From the NCBI GenBank assembly GCA_015179025.1, contig WHUX01000017.1, positions 434,001 through 498,000 on the forward strand: a stretch of DNA of 64,000 nt, given 5' to 3'. Source of the stretch: Terfezia claveryi. Lineage: Eukaryota > Ascomycota > Pezizomycetes > Pezizales > Pezizaceae. Numbering within the stretch: position 1 is the stretch's first letter; the number at the start of each line of letters is the position of its first letter. Under the pieces are notes generated by a model. The model worked only from the letters and a program-made list of their open reading frames with translations, was not told the origin of the DNA and searched no databases. Below, in pieces: positions 11,703 through 23,828 of this stretch. The position numbers and the translations under genes were made by a program.

Positions 11703-12549
11703 AAATTTCGTTTCTTTCAGGAACATGTATTTGCTTTCTTCATTCTGCTAAGTTTTGAAAATTTTTCTCCACAAGCGCACATGGTATGAGAACTATACGA
11801 GACAACTCACCGCGGAACCAGGTAAAATCCCGCGCGTATGCACACAAAACTCCGTCATTGGAAACAGGCGACCACAACAAACCATGGCCGTTGCAACTCC
11901 GAGACACAACCCTGCACAGGTTAAGCCCCAAGCTGGAGAGAGAACAGCCACCGAGATGCAAGTCGTTTAACCGCCCATCCCCTCGTATCCCCTGGAATCG
12001 CGCCGGAGCAGATCCCCCTTCTTTTCACACTAAAGCCCCACTTTTCTCACGTTAAAGCCACCTGAAAATTTATATGGGTATAAGCTCCGGTGCATGTTTC
12101 GCGATACCCTCGGTTGTTACTACTCCCACCTCCACTTCATCTGCGAATGACCCCATGTGTGATTGTATCAGGAAATGGTTCGAACATATGCATATGCACA
12201 TGCTCAAAAAAGGCCCCAATGCCGTTGAAAAAGACCAACTAGTAAACATAGGAAATTAAACCGAAACCGAAAAACGCTCCGACGAGGCGCCGGGGGAGGC
12301 TATACAAACTCAGTTGCCCTATCCCTACCCCTGCCATGCAATCACACATGTCGGGCAGTAACGAGAGTAATAGAAGAGACTCATATAGGGCCAAATCAAT
12401 GAATGAAGTTCACATTTGCAGCTGGCACTGAGAGGCCGGTTGGTTTTTTGCTCGCATCTAGCTACTAAATGCAATTTATCGTACTCAATTGTTAAGGCGT
12501 GGTTCCGCTGTAGGGTGATCCCATGTTTTCCTTATGGCCGCAACATTAT

Positions 12550-14485
12550 TCACTCAGGGGCCTGCCCCGAGCCCCAGAGTTGACAATCTTGATGGTGTAA
12601 GTCCTCAACAAGAAAAATCCGTGGGATATCTGGGTCATTCCTCGATAGCTTCCGAATAGTCATCGTTGGCATGATATGATCCCCAGACCTAGAAGCTACC
12701 CCGGGCCCTAGCCTCCTCCAAGCTTCGTTGTTTTGTTTAATAAATGTCAATTGGGATCGTGGTCGCGCAAGGGTTGAAGCGGTTTCAATGTCAGACTGCT
12801 GGAACAGGTATTGGATCCCAGAGAGTCCTGTTGGATATGGTGGCGGATAAGTTATGCGTGGTCCCAGCTCGGCCGAGTTGTTGTTAAGAGAGACGCCCCG
12901 CAATTTTGGTAGGCGAATGATGATACTTTCAGCAAACTGTAGTTACGTTACGTTAGAAGAATAATACATAAGTGGGGCCTTCTTCCAGAATCTCACAAAT
13001 ATATCTGTATGCCAAATACCCAGTTCCTCCAGATTTTTACAATGCTCTCTGATTTTGTCCATGAAAGCTTGTTCTGAACGTTTGTAGCTAGACGAACTCT
13101 CTCCATCTGCAGCCAAGTTTTCAGCCCTTTGCGTGAATATGACGCCTAACCGCTGCAAGCCGTGCCCTTTCTGTTTGAAGTACCTCGTTATACCCCCATA
13201 AAACTGCTGTTCTATTCTTGCATCCACACTGATGATGAGCTCCTCTAACACAGGTAGCTCATCAAATACCATTGGAATATGTTTGTACGCTCCACCTAGA
13301 TATAGCCTTTTCAAGTTAGGGAACGTACTTGTTCCCTTAAACTGTTTCACCAAAGATCCGCAATCGATCAAGGTGATGCTGGTCAAGGTTTTCGGGTTAA
13401 TCATCATTGAAAGAGACCTTCCCGTATCTGCCTCATCTGGGTGGATATGTCGTAGGTGCAGGGATTCAATCTCAAGTTTGGTATTCGTCTTAGAACTACC
13501 TCTACCGAAACCTAGCAGTTTCTGTAATCCTTGGATCCGGCGGGAGGAGTCCCTTACAGATATACCCTCCAATCTCAGTTCACGTACCGATTCCCCTGCC
13601 GGAGACTGCAAGTATTTTCCGACGGCTTCCAGTGCTTCATTTTGAGATATCCCAGTTAGCTCCAGTTCCTTCAGGCAAGTCATCCTACCAATAGCCGCTT
13701 CAATTTTCTCCCCAACTTTCACATAGCTCCATATGTCGAGGTGCAGCCTATTAAGGATATCACCAAACTTTTGCCCGATTGTTTCTAGTACCACCTCTGG
13801 GAGCGGTACGGCATTACGCCTTAGCCATTTGATGCTCCTTGGGAATGCCATTTTGCGCAAGATCTGTTCCAGTCTACCGAATACAATATCGATTTGCTGT
13901 AAATTGGAATTGAGGGATGTACCACACCGCTGGCATGTAACATCAGTGCATCCCTGATTAAAGCCTTGTGTAGCATCAACGATAATCAATGAACGGACAT
14001 GACGGAGATAATGCCAATGTGCAGCTGCGAAAGGAGTGCTATTCTTCTCGAGCAAGTCGGTGGCCTTGATGGATGCTTCACTGGGATTGACAAGACTGAC
14101 GTCATCTGAACTCTTGTATAGGACACATATTTTGCTGTATAATTTTGGCGTTGCAGCATGATAGAGCTCGCGAGAGACACGGCAAAGCCCAGTTACTATT
14201 GAGGTGCAGTCCACCTGTCCGACGTCAGAACTAGGCATAGACTCACGGCAGTTGGGTTGGTACCTCATCCAGGATCATATCCCATAGCTCAGGTGGCAGA
14301 TGCACTTCCTCCTTCCGCCTAAGTGCATCATGTTCTCGTAATTGATTGCTCGGTAACGATTGGAGTCTGGTGAAGGGGTCATATGGCGGACTCATGCCTA
14401 AAGGCTCCGGGGCTTTGGTACCCCCGCTCCTTGACTTTTGAAGGAATGGTGAGGGCGAAAACCCTTGTTGTAACGTTGAAGGCAT
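12550..14485 (-). CDS. F-box protein with leucine-rich-repeat-like C-terminal region
   Basis: Three exons in transcription order, 14485-14264, 14214-12997 and 12936-12550, give 608 residues. Intron 1 is 49 bp with TTCTGAC before its CAG acceptor. Intron 2 is 60 bp with TTCTAAC before CTACAG. Both are phase 0. The F-box is assembled across intron 1: LPPELWDMILDE (63-74) joined to VDCTSIVTGLCRVSRELYHA and TPKLYSKI (to about 103). It would bind Skp1 in an SCF ubiquitin ligase. The remainder has loosely repeated Leu-rich strand-helix units (for example LKRLYLGG, LEELIISVD, LPKLRGVSL), as in fungal F-box/LRR proteins that bind substrates. No substrate can be named. The start at 14485 is the first in-frame ATG in the open frame. 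Fungal F-box genes of this kind are numerous and fast-evolving. Confidence 0.82.
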
Positions 14486-15541
14486 TATAGTCGTACTCTG
14501 GTGTAGAACCACAGCAAACCAGTTGGGGGTCAGTCTTGAAATATGTCTCTCTGCTGTGCTCCAAATGCGATTATGAATCCTCAGTTGCGAAAAATGGATT
14601 AGGTTCAAGGAATCATTAACAAACGAGGCTACATAGTGTCGAGGTTATAAAGGGCACGCCCGGAATAACCTCCACAAAAAAAAGCAAGCAACGTGTATAT
14701 GTAAAAAGAAAACTATATCTGGTCGCTTGCATTGATATCAGAGTCTCGTTTCGATTTATCCGATGGTGGGATAAGGAGAATCTGTGACATGAGCTCGATG
14801 CCTAAGTGGACAATACTCGTCCAGTGTCCCCGTCCCACGCACACGGACGTCACATCCGAATTTCGCCTCATTATTGAAGAGGCTGGCCATGGTGTAACGA
14901 TTGAAGATGACGGAAAGTATCGACTTTCAACGGTACAACACAATACTGTTGACGAGACAAATGAGTCCAGGGCTCATCTCCGCGGGGTCGGGTCCAGAGT
15001 AACACTACCATTGGTATTGATGTACGCCAGCGCCCGACAGTAACATTCCAATAGGATACTTGGATCGAAAAAAGGGATACCTCTGGAGGCGAGAAGAGAG
15101 TGATATTGGTCAAGTGAACTTGCACGGTTCTGATATTGGACCCGGGCCATCGGTGCCTCAAGGTCAATGTGGGGGTTGTCTTGGATCCAGATCGCACATT
15201 GCTGATCATGACTCGTTTACGCAAGCCAACCGGACCGCCAAGTGCGGAGATCAGAGTACGTGGCTCGTGGGCGAAGGGGAAATGTGAACAAAACCCCACG
15301 CCGGGTCATCAGAATCGATGTCAGGCAATTGAGCTGGATCCTTACCTCAGATCTTTGACGTTTAAGCCACTGACGTCCCCTCAGAATTGTCGCAAGGCGA
15401 ACCTGGGCTACCTAACAGCAGGCAACAGCCATAGGTACCTTCTGCAGACATCTAATGTTGATTCCTTTCTTTCGCGAGCACAATTATAATAGGCCATTTA
15501 GCAGAGTTACGGTAGTCTGGTTCAGGGTTAGGTCTAGGAGC

Positions 15542-15572
15542 GGGTGCACGTGCCAACCAGACTAGGGTGCAC
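15542..15572 (-). mobile_element. 15-bp insert GTGCCAACCAGACTA between 8-bp direct repeats
   Basis: The motif occupies 15550-15564 and is bracketed by GGGTGCAC (15542-15549 and 15565-15572). It is the exact reverse complement of TAGTCTGGTTGGCAC, the shared terminus of the short-insert family in this window. A second, decayed copy (TAGTCTGGTT at 15513-15522, between CAGAGTTACGG and CAGGGTTAGG) lies just upstream. Confidence 0.65.
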
Positions 15573-16449
15573 CGACTACCTACCGGGAAAACTGGTGAAT
15601 AAGACACCTTGTAATTACAAAGCGCACTAATACTAATTCTACCTGAATCTGTTGCTTGGACAGGGGGCTCGGCATGAACACATTCTATGCCGTCTGTAGC
15701 CTCTACTATATTCTCAACCTCTTCCATCTATCTGCCATGCCCTACCGTAATATCTGGTAGGCCACGCACATAAAGCTTTGTATTTTCAGTCCCATTAGGA
15801 GATATAGAAATACCTGCCTGTTTAAAAGACTTAATAATACTCTCCTTTTTCTCTGTATGTAACCAAAGCCATGCTTGTCCAACTGCTTCAGTTATGAGAA
15901 TACCTCCGGTTCAGAGAATTGACACTCCTGGGTTGTAGAGCAGTAGATTTGCCCTTAGGCCCTGGTCAGGTGGACTTAGTAGCTGAGCCTAGAATTGTTG
16001 ACATTATTAGGTATTGGAATATTGGACTTTAATCCGATAATCTCGATAATCCATACCTACATTTTTCCTTTTCCTCCTACTATGTTGACCGTGTTGCCAA
16101 CTTTTCATGTTGAGATCTTGCCCGGTTGCATGGTGGCTTGCAGATGTCTCAAAAACCGACAAGGTGTCTTATTCACCAGTTTTCCCGGTAACACGACTTG
16201 GGCACGAGACTACACAATTTGTATGGCGTCTTTACGTACCCGGTCAAAGACAACGGTAAAGTACGGTAATTCTCCCGCTGCAGCCCTATTTGAAATCGGA
16301 CCCCACCCCGAGAACAGAGGGCGAGTTTTGAGTGAGGAGGCATGGTCTTTTCTCTATCCCATCAGTTTTGGTTACGGCCAATATAATAATATGTGGCTGC
16401 ACGGCAGCTTATAGCTAAGCCACGAGATATGTGGAGACGTATGTAGGTG

Positions 16450-16498
16450 TTTGCAATTTCAACAATTAAAACAAAACAAAACAGGGCATTTGCAATTT
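16450..16498. repeat. A-rich 29-bp segment bracketed by 10-bp direct repeats
   Basis: TTTGCAATTT at 16450-16459 and 16489-16498 encloses 29 bases with an (ACAAA)n-like core. The geometry resembles a target-site duplication around a retroposed A-rich tail, but the segment shares no sequence with the TAGTCTGG family. Chance slippage is possible. Confidence 0.45.
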
Positions 16499-18772
16499 AG
16501 GCGCGGCGGCTAACGGTCTGCGAGAGGTGCGTAGGGTATTATCTCACACAAACGGGGGTATTGAAAGTAAGGACATTTCGGGGAGAAAAAGAGGATTCTT
16601 CTACAAAGTAGAGAAACCTCAGTGCTAGTAAGTACTGTATAGATATCTAAACCATGATATTTATCCACAGCAAAATCGTTTCGTACCCTGCATAAAGATG
16701 TTACTCCTTCAGCCATATAAAATTCTCCAATATGCCGCGTTTGGGCCTTGGTGTGAGGTACGTACACATGTATGTATACAAGTACGTATACTTGACTTAG
16801 GTATAATCACTTTGGCCCTTATCCACCCACTGTGGTGATTATATTTTAGAATATGTGGAGATTAATAGACTAGAGCCGACCCATAACTGAGGCCCTGAGC
16901 GCTAACCAACTACGAGCGCCAAGAAACATGACTACCTCAATCGGCAATCAATGCTTGTGCCCAGACCTCACAAGAGAACGTCCTTCCGTTTCACACTGCA
17001 CCGTCTCAACTCGGCAACTAAGACAGGCAGGCCGAGATATCCGAAATTTCATATGGAGCCTACCTACACAATCACAGCTTCAGATTCCGCCCATTCTGGT
17101 TCTGATGACCCAATGTCACAGGCAAATCAGACGTATCGTCAGATATATAGAAAATGAGAAGCCCGGATCCTGACGTTATAGAGGAATAGGAGGAGGCAGG
17201 TGGAGGTGGTGATGATGATGATGAGCACAAGGACTGTACAAGACGGCTGTCGTAACTATGTCTCTTCTATATCCTCGGCAGCCCAGCTCACCCACTATCC
17301 TTTTTGCTAAACCCCTTCTTCTCCTTTATCACATCCTGGCACGGGCGCCTCCCATCTAACACACTGCACTAGTACGTAATGTAGGCGCCTATAGGTACCT
17401 GCCCCGCTGCAAACACGGGCTATAGATACCACCGCGGGTGCCGCGAGTGCATATTGGAGAAGGGGAGGTAATTAGCAGCGTCTATGAAAAAGAGATGATC
17501 ATGATGAATTGCACTTACGTACATACTATAATTTGACACTGATTTACGTAGCGCGAACGGTCAGACAGGGTTATATTGTTAGCTAGAGCTATAGGGTGTC
17601 GAGGAGAGTTGTGATAGAAAATGTGGTGCCATGTGAGCTTCTTAGTCTATGTAAACTGCAAAACAACTCAACAACAAAATTAGCGAATACAAAAGAAACA
17701 AAAAAATGAAAGCAAACAAAAAGAAAACCATAACCCCAGAAGTACCCTTCTCCGTTTCCCCCCTCCTCTGCATCACAGTCTGATGCCTTCTCCCTTATCC
17801 TCATGATCACTTCATCTTTCTCCTCGTAGGGTCCGCCTAATTACACAATATCCATCCGGGAGTACCCAGGAGTGAAGAACTGTTCTGTTCTTGCACCCTC
17901 AATCACAGCATTGTTGGGGTGCACTTCACGGAGAGCTGCCACTGTGCATACATACGCCTGCTGATGGTCCCCCCCGCCTTCGCCATCATCTTCGTCTTCA
18001 TGGTCATCATCTTCTTCGGCATCACCTTCGTCCTCCTCATCGGCAACCATAGCACTCTTTCCTGGCTGGAAGCAGCACCACGGATGAGTTGCTACGGCGT
18101 CTCACTGAGTGAATCACTCGTCCTTGTCGCAAGGAACAGGATCCCCCCAGAATTTAACCAGGACTTGGCTTTTGCCAATGCCCTCCGCTCAGCTGGCTCC
18201 CTTCCAGAGGGAATCCGGGTTCAGATACCCTCTCCCCTTCTCATGGTAAGAGGGGGCTTCCGAGAAATATCCTTCCTAGTTGACGGTAATGAGACGAGAT
18301 AGGGAAAGCAGGGTTTTTGCACAGCCATCTCTCCCGCAGTGTAACTTTAGGGAACTGCAGTTTAAATACTACATCAGACAGTCATTGATGGTTTCGCGGA
18401 GGGACGTTGTAAGCGCGACATCTGGGGTATCTGGGCTGGCTGTTGGGACACCAAGGGAGCTAGCTCTTCCAGCTCCTGCAGTTTTCGTTTCTTTAGAGAG
18501 GATTTTGGAATAGGCATGCTGTAACGCGGATCTCGACGGCAATGAAGTTAGGATATTAATATATACAGTCTGGTAAAGTAGTGAACCTAAGTACGTTCTG
18601 GATACTGACGCATCAGAAGTATATATATGTGTGTGGTTGTCGAAAGTATGACTTGAGTTGCCAAGTATTTGAGTGCTAACTATTTGAAAAGCCAATCAGT
18701 ACAACTAGCTATGGCTACCTTCATATCATATATAATAAGTATAAAACTTGGAGTAGTGAGAGTCGTGGCCAT

Positions 18773-18823
18773 GGGTTCACCTAGTGTGGTTTACACAAGC
18801 CCCTCCGTAGGAGGGGGTTCACC
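18773..18823 (+). mobile_element. 33-bp insert with 9-bp target duplication
   Basis: GGGTTCACC occurs at 18773-18781 and 18815-18823. The enclosed 33 bases begin TAGTGTGGTTTACACAAG and continue into CCCCTCC. This aligns with the 29-31 bp inserts at 31219, 48360 and 48728, which begin TAGTCTGG and reach CCCCTC at the same spacing, allowing a few substitutions. It is a diverged member of the same family. Confidence 0.68.
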
Positions 18824-20119
18824 CAACCTATTGCATTAGACAAACATCCCATATCTCACAAGCTCAATTTCCCATATAGGTGTTCGCAGGCAAACTACTT
18901 AGGTTAACCCAGTATTTGGGCTTGAGATTCACTAGATTATCTTCATGAGAGTACTTTATCTAAGTCAGTACATGTGTCCAATATGCACGTTGCCATTGAT
19001 TGTAATTAGTTAAGCCTGACCGAATAGTACATACAGCATCGTCCGACGGGAGGGTTAACTGCTATTCTAGTTTCCGAGCATGCATGTAGAAAGAGAATGA
19101 TGGTGAAGTAGTGGAAGAACTAGCTAGAGAGGAATCTCGGGGGCCAGAAACAGTTCCGAGGAGGAAAGTGAGGAAGGTGTCTGTCTCCCTTGTCTTTGCC
19201 CTCATGTTGACCTTCAATGATAGCAAAGCTGTTCTGTAGTATCATTGAGCTGCCCTGCTTCTTGCCGATAAGCCTTCCTATTTGGATAGCTCATTAATCG
19301 ACTACCAAATTGGGGTACTCTCGTTATTAGAATATACTTTCACATCAAATATTCTTATATCGGGGGTAAGTAGGCTACTTAGTGTCGTACCCATTAACGT
19401 ACATGTATATCACTCCATGGTCAGACCTATTTACCCTCGTAGCGGGACTGGATATGATAGTTCATAGTGGGGGATAGCCTGCTTCGTGAATTTCATGTTT
19501 TGGAGTGCAAACCACAAACACAGCACCCATATTGGCGTGCTCGTAGGCTTCCAGGCTGCATGGGAGGGCTCCCACCCAATAAAGGCAAAAGAGGGTCTGT
19601 ATAAGACGGGCTAACTAGCAGCCCAGACAGTATGCTAACTTGACAAGTATCCCCCATGTAAACTCATTTAAGGGAAATGCTGGATCTGACCAGTTCAGGG
19701 TAACCCTTCCAGAAAACATGACGGTTTGTAGAATATCTGCTTATTGAGGGGGATTTTTTTTTTTTTTGCTGTAATTATGAACCAGGATACTCCTATCGCT
19801 ATGGGAATGCTTCATGTAGGTGAATGTAGGGCGGGGTCGGGGCTTGGGACAGAGGCAGAGGGAGCTTGGCGGAGAGGAAATTGGGAGGAGGGTTGTTCTA
19901 GGCAGATCTTATATACCAGTAAGAATAGTACAAGCACTATAAGGTTGGTTTAGGCAATCCCTCCTCTGTTATTATGCGTGTAGTGGGTGACTTCAGGGGA
20001 ATTTTAGTACGGGATTGTTTAGGGTAATAGTTCCACCATAGAATTACTCGTGCCCAACCCTCGATTCACAATCACACTAAGGGGAGAAAATATTAATACC
20101 TGGACCCTGTGTGGACATA

Positions 20120-20677
20120 ATGTCGAATTTGGATGAGTTGAGGACCTTCCTACCCCATACGCTGCCTCTTGTGCCCCTACACTATAGGCTCGTTCACAAT
20201 GTTCTTCTCGAGCGCCCTTTTGCTATCTTTTTGCTCTGTCCTTTCCAGAGGTACCTTCAAAAGAACGCTAGAGCACGAATGACTCAAACTCTCTATCTAA
20301 TATCCCATCCCGTTGCTTCCGTCCCTTTGCTAGTCATAATTTCGATTTCAGAATTTTGTGCCCATTTTAGTAGAAAGGAAGGACTTCAGGAATTGGTGCC
20401 AAGTGTGCATGAAATTCGTAAAAAGGTCGTTGAAAAAAAGGGCGTGTATGGGCCTAGAAGGCTTTGGAGTCGAGGGCGAGCTGGAGGTAACATTATCTTA
20501 CAGGAGCAAAGCCTAGGAAATCTAGCGGATGAGATATATTATCATGCTGTGCAATGGCTTCCTGAGGGTTTTATACACCCATGGCATGATAGTACTAACA
20601 TAGATCGAAGAGTAGTATTATTGGTAAAGAGTTTCGCATATTTAGGCCTAATTGTTTACTGCTACCGTAGGGCTTAG
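20120..20677 (+). CDS. unrecognised 185-codon ORF
   Basis: This is a single open frame from ATG at 20120 to TAG at 20675-20677. It has a mildly hydrophobic N-terminal half, a basic middle (HEIRKKVVEKKGVYGPRRLW) and a hydrophobic C-terminal stretch. I recognise no domain, and there is no obvious splicing or strong start context. It stands alone in a 7.8-kb gene-poor stretch, so it may be a chance ORF or a remnant. Homology or transcript evidence would be needed to accept it. Confidence 0.25.
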   Translation: MSNLDELRTFLPHTLPLVPLHYRLVHNVLLERPFAIFLLCPFQRYLQKNARARMTQTLYLISHPVASVPLLVIISISEFCAHFSRKEGLQELVPSVHEIRKKVVEKKGVYGPRRLWSRGRAGGNIILQEQSLGNLADEIYYHAVQWLPEGFIHPWHDSTNIDRRVVLLVKSFAYLGLIVYCYRRA

Positions 20678-22294
20678 AGTGTACGATTCACCTTCAAACT
20701 GAATTGGTTCAGTTTATGCGTCAGACCAAACGTAGGCTCATGGTTCATCGAATGTGCCGTGGGGTAAATACAAAACACTTGTGCATGGCATAAAGCCACC
20801 TCTGATCGAGTAGTATTTACAGACCCAAGTGAGGCACCCGCTTGCCGAAAAATCTTCACATGGGGTTGAGACTTTCAATGCCTCGGCTGGTTGGATCATG
20901 AGAGATTGAGGGAACGGGGTAAATCTAATCTGGCTTCCTAGGTATAAACCTCGCCCGTAGAAGTTATCAGCTTATCTCAGACTGATAGCATGGATCGGCA
21001 CCGTAATATGTCTCGATATATATAATATGTATGCGCCCGAGTATGCAAAAGGCAGCTATCAGCTTGTGTTGTTTTTGTTGAGCGACGGCCAGTCTTTGGT
21101 TCCTCACATGTTAGTAATGAACGAAGCTGCAGGTGCAATTGCTAAAACGGGGCAAACCAAGAAAAAGAATCCGAATTAGAAAGGCTTTGTGTTCTGAGCT
21201 GAGCAGTGCGCAGCACCCCCGCAAGAAAGATCTCATGACTTAGGTACCTACGCCGAAAAAGATTCTCCGACCCGAAACATGAAAAATATGAAAGCTTAAA
21301 AGTTTTGAAATTGCATAAAAATTGTTTCCTTTAGGGCCATTGGGTCAAGCTCTTCCATACCTACATACTCCGTACAGTACCTACTGTACCTGAAAAATTT
21401 GTTGTTCTTCGCTTGGCCGGTGCCTCAACAAAATCCAATCTTGGCTTGCTGCTCCACCTAATCGATCAGCATGGTACGTACATACCTGGTCTGGTTGTGT
21501 GACCCCTGCGAATGCTTAACCTTAATACCTTTCATACACCTCTTGTATACCTTGCATCTCTTGCATACCTTGCATATTCACACCCCTGCCAGGGACCGAT
21601 TGAGGATTGATATGCAGGGTCTTTTGGTCTGTTGTAAAGATGACCATCGCAGAATGGCACGAAACAACGCCATTGAAGGCTTTGAAGGCTTGCAAACGGC
21701 AAAAGTGTACGAATCAAGACTAAGCGGAAAGAATTGGGGTGGATCGAAGTGCCGAAGTGCGGGCCCTCGATCTCCCTCCCACGTATTAGATGCCTGGGCT
21801 CACACATAACGCTGCCAACAACTTACTATCCTTTTTTATTTTTTTTTCTCAACCGAGCTACCTAGTTCTTTGCATACATTCAGCTCCCCCCAGGCACTTG
21901 TGCATAGAAACGTGTTTTCTCGGGCTCGATAGGAGACAAGCTGAAAAGTGTCCGGTGCCATTCCTTTCCTGTGGTGAGTTGCGCTTCCCATCCCGAATTG
22001 CTGGCGACTCCTAGCCACAGGGCCTGAAAGAGGGGTGTCTGGAGAAACAGGTTGAATGGAATTGGTGGATGGCAATCGGACGGGGACGGGGAAAGAGAAC
22101 CATATAGATTGGGTCTGACTTTTCCCCCTAGGCACTTTGGACGAAGCCTCCTCTCATTTTTAATATCCACACCCTCCCATAACTACAACCATTCCTTTCT
22201 TTTCGATTGTGAAGGAAGATAAAAAAGGACCTTTCTTTCCTTCAACTCTCACGACTTCCCTTTTCGAACTCACACAACGTGAGGCAGAACAACC

Positions 22295-23828
22295 ATGGCG
22301 TCAACAGCTATTCGCAGGGGACAGGCACCCAAGCTTGCTTCGTATGCTTCCTCCTCCTCGGTCAGCACCTCTGAGACTCCATCAATCGTCGGCTCTCTTG
22401 CTGCATCAGAGAAGTCATCGTCCACTTCTCTTTCGTCGATGGGATCCGTCGAAGAGACAAAGAAAGGAGCTCTCATCGATACATTCGGTAATGAATTCGA
22501 ACTCCCCAACTTTACCATCAAGGATATTCGAGATGCTATCCCTCCACACTGCTTCGAGAGAAGCTACCTCAAGTCGTATGGATATGTTTTGAGGGATTTG
22601 GCGTGTCTTGCAACAACATTCTATATTTTCCACAACTACACACCCCTCATCCAGTCATATCCTCTACGATGTGCTGCGTGGGCTTTGTACACCGTTCTCC
22701 AGGGTCTTTTCGCTACCGGTCTCTGGGTCCTTGCTCACGAGTGTGGTCACGGCGCCTTCTCGCCATCAAAGCTTGTCAATGACCTCACTGGATGTGTTTT
22801 GCACTCGGCCCTCCTTGTCCCATACTTCTCATGGAAGCTCTCCCACAGCAAGCACCACAAGGCTACTGGACACATGGAGAGGGACATGGTTTTCGTTCCA
22901 AAGACCCGGCAAGAGTACATCGGCAAGATCAACTCAACCGCACATACACTTGCGGAACTTGGAGAGGAAACTCCCATCGTTACTGCGTTGAACATGATCT
23001 TTCAGCAGTTGTTGGGGTGGCCACTGTACCTTATCACTAACATTACTGGACACAACTGCCACGAGCGTCAGTCAGAGGGACGAGGAAAAGGCAAAGAAAA
23101 TGGATGGTTCAACGGAGTTAACCACTTCAATCCCAGCAGCCCCTTGTATGAGAAGAAGCACGCTCACTTGATTATCTACTCTGATATCGCTCTCACTGTC
23201 TCTGGATTTCTCCTCTACCTGGGTATCCAAAGGTTTGGCTTCACCAACATGCTCGTCTGGTATTTCATCCCATATCTTTGGGTTAACCACTGGTTGGGTA
23301 AGTCGTCAAACCAATTGCCCATATGGCTCAAACACTAATCTGCTTCCAGTTGCTATCACCTTCCTCCAACATACTGACCCCACTCTCCCCCACTACTACC
23401 CCGAGGCCTGGAACTTCACCCGTGGTGCCGCCGCTACTATTGACCGTGAATTCGGCTTCGTCGGAAGGCAACTCCTGCACGGTATCATTGAGACTCACGT
23501 CCTCCACCACTTTGTCTCGTCTATTCCATTCTACAATGCTGATGAGGCTACCGAGGCCATCAAACCAGTTATGGGCAAGCACTATCGCTCGAACACCAAG
23601 GGTGGTAGTTTCGGCTTCTTGAAGGCCCTTTGGACCTGCTTCAGGTGGTGCAACTTCGCCGAGGTATGTGAAGGTGCCGAGGGAGAGGGAAGGCATGTCT
23701 TGTTTTACCGCAACCGTAACGGATTGGGTGTTCCACCACGAAAGGATGAGGATGTTCTCATGGAAGCTAAAGAGCCAAAGGCCACTGGAAAGGCTGCTAT
23801 CGTTGACTTGCTTGAGGATTCAGATTAA
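22295..23828 (+). CDS. oleate delta-12 fatty acid desaturase
   Basis: Exons 22295-23297 and 23350-23828 encode 493 residues. The single 52-bp intron splits the conserved NHWLVAITFLQHTDP segment in phase 1. This is an integral ER enzyme that makes linoleate from oleoyl-lipid, using cytochrome b5 electrons and a di-iron centre. The three histidine boxes are present: HECGH at 148-152, HSKHH at 184-188 and HVLHH at 384-388. Membrane segments flank them, for example LACLATTFYIFHNY and AWALYTVLQGLFATGLWVLA. The Ser-rich N-terminus of about 60 residues is typical of fungal FAD2/OdeA-type enzymes and is not a signal peptide. The ATG at 22295 has a favourable context (AACCATGGCG). A delta-15 activity cannot be excluded from sequence alone, but the box sequences and overall form fit delta-12 best. 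Confidence 0.95.

Larger units (their letters stand above)
10754..12549. other. convergent intergenic region, AT-rich
   Basis: This lies between the 3' ends of a plus-strand and a minus-strand gene. It contains long T-tracts near 11274-11294 and 11548-11565, AT-rich sequence at 11130-11230, the palindrome and the direct-repeat-flanked insert listed separately, and no convincing ORF. Confidence 0.6.
14486..22294. other. 7.8-kb gene-poor region
   Basis: No gene with a recognised domain is found. The region carries short mobile-element-like inserts near 15550 and 18782, a 10-bp direct repeat pair near 16450, GAT-type and TACG-type simple repeats (about 17190-17225, 16755-16795), and one unrecognised 185-codon ORF at 20120. 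Overlapping ORFs on both strands at 14732-15489 have no recognisable motif. The final 120 bases before 22295 are pyrimidine-rich and probably hold the promoter or leader of the desaturase. Confidence 0.6.

Noticed and set aside
14732..15299. Overlapping ORFs of 103 and 142 codons on opposite strands
   Set aside because: Neither has a recognisable motif or splice-linked continuation; both likely arise by chance.
17841..18050. Minus-strand ORF of 69 codons with an acidic stretch and a plausible C-terminus
   Set aside because: No upstream exon joins it convincingly; in-frame stops lie just before and no domain is recognisable. It may be a gene remnant.
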